From: Candidatus Pacearchaeota archaeon
GTDB lineage: Archaea; Nanobdellota; Nanobdellia; Pacearchaeales; GW2011-AR1
Assembly (NCBI GenBank): GCA_026395775.1
Contig: JAPLYA010000132.1
Location: forward strand, 1 to 23,055
Direction of reading: 5' to 3'
Length of the DNA stretch: 23,055 bases
A program made the translations under genes and the position numbers. The stretch's first letter is position 1, and every line of letters starts with the position of its first letter. The notes beneath the pieces are model-generated. The model searched no databases. It saw only the letters and a program-made list of their open reading frames with translations, and was not told where the DNA came from. This document shows, piece by piece, positions 14,404-19,846 of the stretch.

Positions 14404-15087
14404 TTAATCAACAAAACTAATTTCTCCATCTTTCAGCTTAACCTTCCTGGTTCCATCTTCAACCCAGAAGGTCTTTCCATCTTTAGTCCACTCAACTACT
14501 CCTTGGCTTCTCTCTTCAATCAAATCCTGCTTTCTTAAATTAGCAATTTGTTTTCTGTCTAAGATAGAAAAATGCTTAACTTTGTCAAGATAATCTGCAA
14601 TTTCCCAAACATTTTCTTCTCTACTTATCCAATCAAGCTTGTCAAATCTAGCAATATTAACAGGAACAGAAAAACTTCTCAATGTTTTCCTTCCCTTATT
14701 GCAGTACTCATTAAAATAGCCCATAACAAGTTCTTTAACTGAAGAATAAACAGGCTCCCTATATCTAAGAACAGAATGATTGCTCTTGCTTACCGCCCCA
14801 TATTTCCCAAACTGCTTGAAAACAGCAATAACATGGTCATAATCTTTTCTTGAAGCTTTTAAATCAACAAGCCAGGATTTCCAACCATTGAGTCTTAAGG
14901 CTAAACAAGCCAAAATAGCAGCCTCAATGCAATGAGCCTTGCCTGATTTCAGAACAACTCTAGGGCTTAAACAAGTGTCTCCTTTTTCTTCAAAATTTAT
15001 TCTCAAGCCATCAAGAAAATCTTGAATTTTCCTAGGAGAATCCAGTTTTTTTAGAATAGCAAGCTCTTTTTCGTTTAGACCAATCAT
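14404..15087 (-). CDS. Transglutaminase-like (papain-fold) protein, 227 aa
   Basis: The arrangement KSGKAHCIEAAILACLALRL (C53) followed by KASRKDYDHVIAVFKQFGKY (H85) and then GAVSKSNHSVLRY is the Cys-His-(Asp/Asn) order of the transglutaminase-like superfamily, in which the C-[IL]-E-A-A helix is conserved. The C-terminal about 70 residues form a basic domain with KRKQIANLRKQ-like helices and a small beta end (GKTFWVEDGTRKVKLKDGE). There is no signal peptide, so it is cytoplasmic. Archaeal proteins of this type are uncharacterised; they may be peptidases or may have lost activity. It is convergent with bud32. Confidence 0.7.
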   Translation of the reverse strand: MIGLNEKELAILKKLDSPRKIQDFLDGLRINFEEKGDTCLSPRVVLKSGKAHCIEAAILACLALRLNGWKSWLVDLKASRKDYDHVIAVFKQFGKYGAVSKSNHSVLRYREPVYSSVKELVMGYFNEYCNKGRKTLRSFSVPVNIARFDKLDWISREENVWEIADYLDKVKHFSILDRKQIANLRKQDLIEERSQGVVEWTKDGKTFWVEDGTRKVKLKDGEISFVD

Positions 15088-15388
15088 CAGGTTACTAATA
15101 AAAAGAAATTTATAAAGTTATAGTAAATTAAGAGGTAAAAGAAAACTAATTGGTATAGGAGGCAATTGTATTCATTAGCTTTTTTAAACCTGGCAATAAA
15201 ATAAAAAATAAATTAGAAATACCCGAGTGGATACGAAGCAATAATAGCTATCTTGCGGTATGCTTAAGAGGATTATTTGATACAGATGGTTCTTTTTATA
15301 AATTAACCAATCAAACTACTTACCAGATAAATTTTAAAAATTTTAATTTAAGGTTATTGAATGATTTTAGAAATGGTTTGGTGAACCT

Positions 15389-15408
15389 CCACACAGCAAG
15401 CTGTGTGG
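15389..15408 (-). repeat. IS right-end hairpin
   Basis: A perfect 9-bp stem with an AA loop (ccacacagc aa gctgtgtgg) lies directly after the tnpA stop codon. In IS200/IS605 elements such subterminal hairpins are recognised as single strands by TnpA. Confidence 0.8.
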
Positions 15409-15411
15409 CAT

Positions 15412-15852
15412 CTAACTAAACTCAAATAACTTCAATTGCTCTCCTTTTCTGCCTTGCTTCTTGATGTAATCTCTGATGATGTCTGCATTTACCCCTTCAC
15501 CGACTGTTGCAACATAACCCCCATCACTCCAAAATTCTCCACCATACAAATCCTGTTTGATTTTATCATTATCTTCAAACATTTTAATTGCAGTAATACT
15601 TTTTACAATTTGAAATATTTTTGATGGGGCATACTTTGGAACAGATTGGAGCATAAAATGAACATGGTCTTCATCAAAACCAATTGTTTCAAATTTTACA
15701 TAGTATCTTTTTTGTATTTCATCACAAGTTTTTCTTATTGTTTCAGTATATTTTTCATTGAGAAACAAATCTTTTCTATATTTGATGCATAAGACAAAAT
15801 GATATTTTATTCTGAAAACCTTATGGCTTGCCTTGCATAATTCATTTTCCAT
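15412..15852 (-). CDS. tnpA: IS200-type Y1 HUH transposase TnpA
   Basis: This 146-residue complete protein has the family signatures: an N-terminal YHFVLCIKYRKDLF strand-turn, the metal-binding HUH motif DEDHVHFML (His63 and His65), GGEFWSDGGYVATVG, and the catalytic Tyr129 in NADIIRDYIKKQG. It mediates peel-and-paste single-strand transposition at the flanking hairpins. Length and residues are normal, so it is probably active. It is oriented opposite to the gene it interrupts. Confidence 0.95.
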   Translation of the reverse strand: MENELCKASHKVFRIKYHFVLCIKYRKDLFLNEKYTETIRKTCDEIQKRYYVKFETIGFDEDHVHFMLQSVPKYAPSKIFQIVKSITAIKMFEDNDKIKQDLYGGEFWSDGGYVATVGEGVNADIIRDYIKKQGRKGEQLKLFEFS

Positions 15853-15897
15853 TTATTACTTAAGAATTGGCGGTTTAATAGTTTTCCTTGGTTTTCA

Positions 15898-15917
15898 CCC
15901 TACAGCAAGCTGTAGGG
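15898..15917 (-). repeat. IS left-end hairpin
   Basis: A perfect 9-bp stem with an AA loop (ccctacagc aa gctgtaggg) followed by tat. It lies about 45 nt upstream of the tnpA start. Its right flank gggtat is also present at the miniature copy at 21970-21989. Confidence 0.8.
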
Positions 15918-16068
15918 TATAACTATTAATTAAATTAGGTATTAATTGTTCCAAAATAAGCAAAAAAAATTCGGTTTATGTCACAAAAAAAGAGGAAATA
16001 GCAAAGTTTTTTAAGGCAATCGGGTCTAAAAATAATAGGCATCTTAACAAGGTTAAGGTGTGGAAGTC

Positions 16069-16173
16069 AGCCCTGTCGTCCAGCGGTCAAATCATCGGAA
16101 GTTAACTCTTTCATGAGACTAGGGATAGGAGCCTTTGGAGCTTCTGACCTCGGTTCGAATCCGAGCAGGGCTA
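16069..16173 (+). tRNA. tRNA-Gln (anticodon TTG) with D-loop intron
   Basis: The mature form folds cleanly. Acceptor AGCCCTG (16069-16075) pairs CAGGGCT (16166-16172) with discriminator A73. D stem GTCC (16078-16081) pairs GGAT (16123-16126) once the intron is removed. Anticodon stem GGAGC (16128-16132) pairs GCTTC (16140-16144). The anticodon loop is CTTTGGA, with anticodon TTG at 16135-16137. T stem CTCGG/CCGAG carries loop TTCGAAT. D loop AGCGGTCAA is typical of archaeal tRNA-Gln. CCA is not encoded. A TATA-like taaaaataata at about 16026-16036 lies inside the upstream endonuclease remnant. Confidence 0.9.
16091..16122 (+). other. Noncanonical archaeal tRNA intron, 32 nt, in the D-loop (between positions 21 and 22)
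   Basis: A bulge-helix-bulge forms with 4-bp helix GGTC/GACT, a 5' bulge AAA (16089-16091, cut after the second A), and a 3' bulge AGG (16121-16123, cut after AG). The intron itself extends as hairpin TCAT/ATGA, then GGAAG/CTTTC with loop TTAACT. Splicing at exactly these sites restores a normal D arm. Most archaeal tRNA introns lie at 37/38; introns in the D-loop are uncommon. Confidence 0.85.
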
Positions 16174-16247
16174 CTTCCTCTGAAGTAGCCTGCTATATAG
16201 TCTCCAGTGATAACAAGCTTTAAAAACACTAAACAAGAAGAATAACT

Positions 16248-16451
16248 ATGACAACTAAAAGACCAAAAGAAAAACAAGAAAATCAAGCAACACAAGTAAC
16301 TGCAAGAAAATCAGACGTAATATGTTTAGAAGAGCATATTGAGAATCTCAAGAAACATATATCTAAAAACAAGCAGGATAATCCTACTAAACGAGCTTTA
16401 AGCAGAAAAGAAGCAAAACTTAAAAAATTAAGAGAATATCTAACAAGATAG
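16248..16451 (+). CDS. Reduced ribosomal protein uS15-like, 67 aa
   Basis: The C-terminal 45 residues, SDVICLEEHIENLKKHISKN then KQDNPTKRALSRKEAKLKKL and REYLTR, follow the helix-loop-helix core of uS15 (L..HI..L..H...N..D...+RAL...+.KL++L+.YL). Archaeal uS15 is normally about 150 aa with an extra N-terminal domain. Here only the bacterial-like core remains, after about 20 charged residues. The gene lies just upstream of a RecJ-like DHH nuclease, the usual archaeal neighbour of rpsO, which supports the call. An alternative is a paralogous fragment with the full gene elsewhere. Confidence 0.6.
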   Translation: MTTKRPKEKQENQATQVTARKSDVICLEEHIENLKKHISKNKQDNPTKRALSRKEAKLKKLREYLTR

Positions 16452-16573
16452 AGTTAAAAGGAAAACTCTTTAGTTGTGAGAGTTCAAAGCCGAGGAACTC
16501 AATTAACCAAGCCGCTCAAACAATTAAAAAATTTGCTGAAATAGTTTAATATTTATCAATAAAGGAGGGTAGT
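16452..16573 (+). promoter_or_regulatory. Gap with element fragment and strong Shine-Dalgarno of the RecJ-like gene
   Basis: A gaactcaattaaccaag block (about 16495-16511) matches the start of the dispersed intergenic element. aaaggagggt at 16561-16570 is a strong ribosome binding site 4-8 nt before the ATG at 16574. It is unusual among the outer core genes here, most of which look leaderless. A tttaatatttat at about 16544-16556 may be a TATA box, but it is too close to the start for a leaderless transcript with this SD. Confidence 0.5.
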
Positions 16574-17890
16574 ATGCAAAAAGCAATTGAAAAAGCTGTA
16601 AAATCATTTTTAGAAAATACAGAAAAAAGAGACGTGAAAGTAATCTCGCATCATGATACAGACGGAATAACTTCAGCAGCAATTCTCGCCAAGACCTTAA
16701 AAAGATTAGATAAAAAGTTCTCAATAAAAATAGTCAAGCAGCTTGATAAAGAACAAGTAGATTGTCTAAAAAAGTCTTGTAAAAAAGAAGTAGTTATTTT
16801 TCTTGACTTAGGCTCAAGTCTATTAGATGAAATAAGTGGCTTTCAAAATCCTGTTTTTGTTATAGATCATCACGAGCTATCTTCCCAAGCAACGGATAAT
16901 GTAACAGTAATCAATCCACATTTATTTGGAGAAGAAGAAATTTCAGGAGCAGGTCTAACCTATTTGTTTGCAAAAGCCTTGATTCCAGAAAGCAAAGACC
17001 TAGCTAATCTTGCTGTACTTGGGATGGTTGGGGATATGCTGGACAGAGAAGTCAGCAAGTTAAACAATAAAATAATAGAAGATGCAGAGGTTGTGATTAA
17101 AAAAGGTTTAATGCTTTACCCAGCAACTCGCCCAATTCACAAAGCACTAGAATTTTCTTCTTCTATTTACATTCCAGGAGTTACAGGCAATCCAAAAGGG
17201 GTTATGAGCATGCTAAGAGAAGTGGACATAAAAAAACAAGGCAACGAGTACAAGAGTTTACTAAACTTAGATGAAGAAGAAACTTCCAGATTAATTACTG
17301 CAATCTTGCTAAGAACTCATCAAACTCCAGACAGATTAATAGGCAACCTATATCTTGTTAAATTTTTTAATAAGCTTGAAGACGCTAGAGAGTTATCAGC
17401 AATGATAAATGCCTGCTCCAGACTAGGATACAGCGATACAGCCCTAGCTTTTTGTTTAGATAATAAAAAAGCAAAAACAAGAGCAGAAACAATTTACGCA
17501 GATTATAAACAGCACCTAGTCAAGGCATTGAACTATGCAGATGCAAACAAAGTAGAAGGAAAAGGTTATGTAATTCTTAATGCTCGAGATGAAATAAAAG
17601 ATACAATGATTGGAACCGTTGCTTCCATACTTTCAATGTCTAAAAACTACCCAGACGGAACAGTCATAATAGCAATGTCCTATGATCAAGAGAGAATAAA
17701 AGTTTCAGCAAGAGTTGCAGGAAAAAATGGCAGAAATGTGCGAGAAGTTCTAATGAATGTAACTTCAGATTTTGGAGCAGAATGCGGGGGGCACGCTATG
17801 GCGGCGGGTTGCTTGATTTCAAAAGACCAAGAAACCAAATTTCTAGAGAATTTAACAAAATCTTTTGAAACAGAAGTAATTAAGATTTAA
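16574..17890 (+). CDS. RecJ-like DHH exonuclease (GAN type, GINS-associated)
   Basis: This 438-residue DHH-superfamily phosphoesterase has motif I VISHHDTDGITSA (Asp28, Asp30), motif II IFLDLGSS, motif III FVIDHHELS, motif IV GMVGDMLD, and the C-terminal DHHA1 domain with CGGHAMAAGCL substrate-binding glycines. Archaeal members of this size act as 5'-3' single-strand exonucleases. Those named GAN bind Gins51 and are Cdc45 counterparts in the archaeal replicative helicase; Gins51 is encoded at 1408-1962. All catalytic motifs are intact, so nuclease activity is expected. It is co-oriented with the S15-like gene. Confidence 0.93.
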   Translation: MQKAIEKAVKSFLENTEKRDVKVISHHDTDGITSAAILAKTLKRLDKKFSIKIVKQLDKEQVDCLKKSCKKEVVIFLDLGSSLLDEISGFQNPVFVIDHHELSSQATDNVTVINPHLFGEEEISGAGLTYLFAKALIPESKDLANLAVLGMVGDMLDREVSKLNNKIIEDAEVVIKKGLMLYPATRPIHKALEFSSSIYIPGVTGNPKGVMSMLREVDIKKQGNEYKSLLNLDEEETSRLITAILLRTHQTPDRLIGNLYLVKFFNKLEDARELSAMINACSRLGYSDTALAFCLDNKKAKTRAETIYADYKQHLVKALNYADANKVEGKGYVILNARDEIKDTMIGTVASILSMSKNYPDGTVIIAMSYDQERIKVSARVAGKNGRNVREVLMNVTSDFGAECGGHAMAAGCLISKDQETKFLENLTKSFETEVIKI

Positions 17891-18052
17891 TTTATTTCTT
17901 ATTGGTAAACATTAAACTGCCCCTGTTTAATTGAAGCGGGTTTTCAAAAGTTTTTCACACCAATTACCAAGCCAAACACAATTTTCCCCGCGACTAAAAA
18001 GTTTTTCTATTACCAATTTACTCTCAAATATTGACTTAAGTTCTTAAAAGAT
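17891..18052 (+). repeat. Convergent intergenic gap with dispersed element copy
   Basis: Contains a caattaccaagccaaacac block (about 17961-17979) and a block at 17978-18014, acaattttccccgcgac then taaaaagtttttctattacc. These match 4208-4244 and the other core intergenic gaps. actgcccctg and gaagcgggt at about 17918-17940 could form a weak hairpin between the two gene ends. No ORF is convincing. Confidence 0.5.
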
Positions 18053-18154
18053 TTAAACAACTAGCTTCAAATACTTATAACCAACTTTGACAGCTGCTTG
18101 GTTACAATGTTCTTTTTTTAGAGTATATTTTCTACATTTCTTACAATAGTTCAT
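18053..18154 (-). CDS. Nop10-like zinc-ribbon protein, short (33 aa)
   Basis: The start codon overlaps the aIF2-alpha stop in an ATGA junction on the minus strand. The product begins MNYCKKCRKYTLKKEHCNQA and ends VGYKYLKLVV. C-x2-C-x2-YTLK-x2-C is the Nop10 N-terminal zinc-ribbon pattern. In Archaea nop10 is the regular downstream neighbour of the aIF2-alpha gene. Nop10 stabilises Cbf5 in H/ACA ribonucleoproteins and pseudouridylation. This copy is far shorter than the usual 55-60 aa. The fourth cysteine and the C-terminal (H)PxxFSPEDKY helix are missing, so it may be reduced or decayed. It is easily missed because of its size. Confidence 0.6.
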   Translation of the reverse strand: MNYCKKCRKYTLKKEHCNQAAVKVGYKYLKLVV

Positions 18155-18843
18155 TTTAATTGAAACTCTGCTTTATTTTTTTTAGCCAGGGTTTCTATCT
18201 CCTCAAGAATCTTCTGCATCTCTAAATTTGCTTTTTTATAATCACTAGCTATAATTTTTATTCCATAGTGTCCTGCTGCCAAATAGGTAATATCATGCTT
18301 TCCCAGGATGCTTCTTATTCTTGTTAAACCATCTTGCTCTTTGCAAGATAATAAAAATTCTTGGCTAACAGTCACTTGGGTTTCTTTTTTTTCCTGAAGA
18401 ATCTTGCAAAGCCTTTCAGCTTCTTCTTTTGTAAAAAATTTGCTTAATTTTTCGGGAGAAGTTCTGCAGTTCTGCAGGAAATCTTGCAGACTAGATTCTT
18501 TTTTAATTTCTTCAGCTATTTCCAAAGCTTTCTCCTTTGCAATAGTTCTTATAATGCTTAGGGCTGTTTTTTCTTTTTCGCCTTTTTCCAAAAGTTCTTT
18601 TCTTTCTTTTTCTGCCACTCTTCTCAGGCTTAGATGAATGTTCCCTTTATCATTTATTTCTAGAATCTTACAAACTATTTTCTTGCCAGGAACAACATAT
18701 TCTCTTAAATTTCTAATTCTTCCAGGGGCAATTTCACTCATTACAATGCTGCCCTCTCCTTCTCCCCCCATTGTTACAAATACCGTTGTTCCAACTATAC
18801 TTTTTACAGTGCATAAAACAACTTCTCCTTCTTTAAATATCAT
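18151..18843 (-). CDS. eif2a: Translation initiation factor aIF2 subunit alpha
   Basis: This 230-residue protein has three domains. The S1 OB fold (about 1-85) starts FKEGEVVLCTVKSIVGTTVF and contains GSIVMSEIAPGRIRNLREYV and HLSLRRV, the conserved aIF2-alpha core. A helical domain (about 90-165) follows, then a C-terminal alpha-beta domain (about 175-230) that contacts aIF2-gamma, with YLAAGHYGIKIIASDYKKAN. It is part of the heterotrimer that carries initiator Met-tRNA to the ribosome. It is slightly shorter than the typical 260-270 aa. It is followed by a Nop10-like gene in a 4-nt overlap, a conserved archaeal linkage. Confidence 0.95.
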   Translation of the reverse strand: MIFKEGEVVLCTVKSIVGTTVFVTMGGEGEGSIVMSEIAPGRIRNLREYVVPGKKIVCKILEINDKGNIHLSLRRVAEKERKELLEKGEKEKTALSIIRTIAKEKALEIAEEIKKESSLQDFLQNCRTSPEKLSKFFTKEEAERLCKILQEKKETQVTVSQEFLLSCKEQDGLTRIRSILGKHDITYLAAGHYGIKIIASDYKKANLEMQKILEEIETLAKKNKAEFQLK

Positions 18844-19071
18844 AAAAAAACAAGAAACAAAGGGCTTTTAAAGGTTTAGATTTCCCAAGATAATAAGAGT
18901 TAAAAAGAAAGGTATTTCAGTTGATGGGTGGTGGGGGGTTCAATTATTTAATTAAACCTTGCTTTCAACTTCCAAACTAAACACAATTACCAAGTATGCA
19001 GAACGAAGTTAGTATTTATCTCTAAAATCCAGAAAACATTAAGTTTAAAAATCTAAATTCTAACTAAACCT
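18844..19071 (+). repeat. Divergent intergenic region with dispersed element copy and ndk promoter
   Basis: This 228-nt noncoding region lies between divergent aIF2-alpha and ndk. It carries gatgggtggtggggggttc near 18924-18942. The best partner of the 2855-2900 block is at 18984-19028, caattaccaagtatgcagaa then agttagtatttatctcta. A TATA-like agtttaaaaa at about 19041-19050 lies 22-30 nt before the ndk ATG. Confidence 0.55.
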
Positions 19072-19671
19072 ATGAAAACTTCAAAATTGGATAATTTTGA
19101 TAGTGCTCAGGAATCTAATAAAGTAAAGAAGATTCCTGACATCCAACAATCACTAGTTATAATTAAGCCAGACGGATTAATAAAAAGTCTAACTGGGAAT
19201 ATAATCTCAATGCTATCTGAAACAAAGCTGAGAATAGTCGGAGCAAGAGTATTGAAAGTTTCTCGAGAGCTAGCTGAAAAACATTACTCTAAACTAAAAC
19301 AAGAGCAGATAGCAAAACATGGAGAAGAAAAAGGCACAAAAATTTTTGAAAATGTTATTGAATATATTCAAGGAAAGTTTCACACAGACAGAGTCTTTGC
19401 CCTAGTCTATCATGGAGAAAATGCAATTGAAAAAATAAGGCAGCTAGCAGGCAAGACAAACCCAGAAGATGCAGATCCTGTTTCAATTCGAGGCAAATAT
19501 GGCAGAATAAACAGCAAAACAGGCGTATTTGAAAATGTTCTTCATGCATCTGCTTCAGAAGAAGAAGCAGAACACGAAATTAAGCTGTGGTTTACCCCCG
19601 ACCAGTTGACTGAAATTATCTATCCAATCACGACAGAGAAATCAGAAAAAGAGCGCATAGTCTGGAAGTAA
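19072..19671 (+). CDS. ndk: Nucleoside diphosphate kinase
   Basis: This 199-residue enzyme transfers the gamma phosphate of ATP to other NDPs. Visible are QSLVIIKPDGLIKSLTGNII (Lys32 of IKPD), the arginine of SIRGKYG, and the catalytic phospho-histidine in FENVLHASASEEEAEHEI (His158). It is longer than the usual about 150 aa, with about 24 extra residues at the N-terminus and an insertion around 74-104 (SKLKQEQIAKHGEEKGTKIF) where the Kpn-adjacent helix lies. This longer form seems specific to certain archaeal lineages (inference). Its 3' end lies about 34 nt before the tRNA-Arg. Confidence 0.93.
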   Translation: MKTSKLDNFDSAQESNKVKKIPDIQQSLVIIKPDGLIKSLTGNIISMLSETKLRIVGARVLKVSRELAEKHYSKLKQEQIAKHGEEKGTKIFENVIEYIQGKFHTDRVFALVYHGENAIEKIRQLAGKTNPEDADPVSIRGKYGRINSKTGVFENVLHASASEEEAEHEIKLWFTPDQLTEIIYPITTEKSEKERIVWK

Positions 19672-19704
19672 AATATTATATATGGTTATTTCTTAAAATA
19701 TTTG

Positions 19705-19788
19705 GCCCCTATCTGCTAATGGATAGGCATCAACCTTGCGGCAAATTGCAAAGAGGTTGTAATCGGGGTTCGAGTCCTCGTGGGGGCG
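19705..19788 (+). tRNA. tRNA-Arg (anticodon GCG) with 12-nt intron; attachment site of element 2
   Basis: Acceptor GCCCCTA (19705-19711) pairs TGGGGGC (19781-19787), with discriminator G73. D stem TGCT/GGCA encloses AATGGATA, with A20 expected for tRNA-Arg. Anticodon stem CAACC/GGTTG carries loop TTGCGGA after splicing, with anticodon GCG at 19738-19740. T stem CGGGG/CCTCG carries loop TTCGAGT. CCA is not encoded. A TATA-like attatatatgg at about 19675-19685, overlapping the end of the ndk region, lies about 25 nt upstream. An integrase gene starts 58 nt downstream, so the intact gene is the left boundary of an integrated element. Confidence 0.9.
19742..19753 (+). other. Canonical tRNA intron at 37/38, 12 nt
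   Basis: The intron caaattgcaaag is bounded by a bulge-helix-bulge. The helix TTGC/GCAA pairs the anticodon loop with the intron, the 5' bulge is GGC (cut after GG), and the 3' bulge is AGA (cut after AG). This is near the minimum length known for archaeal tRNA introns; the intron hairpin beyond the 5' bulge is essentially a 5-nt loop. Confidence 0.85.
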
Positions 19789-19846
19789 TGTGTTATTATC
19801 ATTACAGTATAACAATCTTTAAAAACCTGTATTTCTAGTGAGAAAC

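Larger units (their letters stand above)
15387..15925 (-). mobile_element. IS200/IS605-family insertion sequence (IS200 type, transposase only)
   Basis: An intact Y1 transposase (15412-15852, minus strand) is flanked by two subterminal perfect hairpins. ccacacagcaagctgtgtgg at 15389-15408 has 9-bp arms and lies near the right end relative to tnpA. ccctacagcaagctgtaggg at 15898-15917 has 9-bp arms and is the left end. There is no inverted terminal repeat and no target duplication, as expected for this family. The outer limits are set from the point where the interrupted homing-endonuclease frame resumes, so they are accurate to a few bases. Length is about 540 bp. No tnpB is present. Confidence 0.85.
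15159..16105 (+). pseudogene. LAGLIDADG homing endonuclease remnant, split by IS200-type insertion, reading into tRNA-Gln
   Basis: Part one (15159-15386) encodes SFFKPGNKIKNKLEIPEWIR, then SYLAVCLRGLFDTDGSFYKL and INFKNFNLRLLNDFRNGLVN. The CLRGLFDTDGSF box is the second LAGLIDADG motif. Part two (15926-16105, another frame) continues LIKLGINCSKISKKNSVYVT, KKEEIAKFFKAIGSKNNRHL and NKVKVWK. The two parts join seamlessly if the insertion at about 15387-15925 is removed. The N-terminal half with the first motif is absent, and a stop codon precedes 15159, so the gene is truncated as well as interrupted. After KVWK the frame enters the tRNA-Gln 5' exon and stops at 16103-16105, inside the tRNA intron. 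Confidence 0.8.

Noticed and set aside
16069..16173. Class II (Ser/Leu) tRNA with a long variable arm
   Set aside because: The hairpin at 16128-16144 is the anticodon arm with loop CTTTGGA. The extra length is a D-loop intron with BHB bulges, giving tRNA-Gln(TTG).
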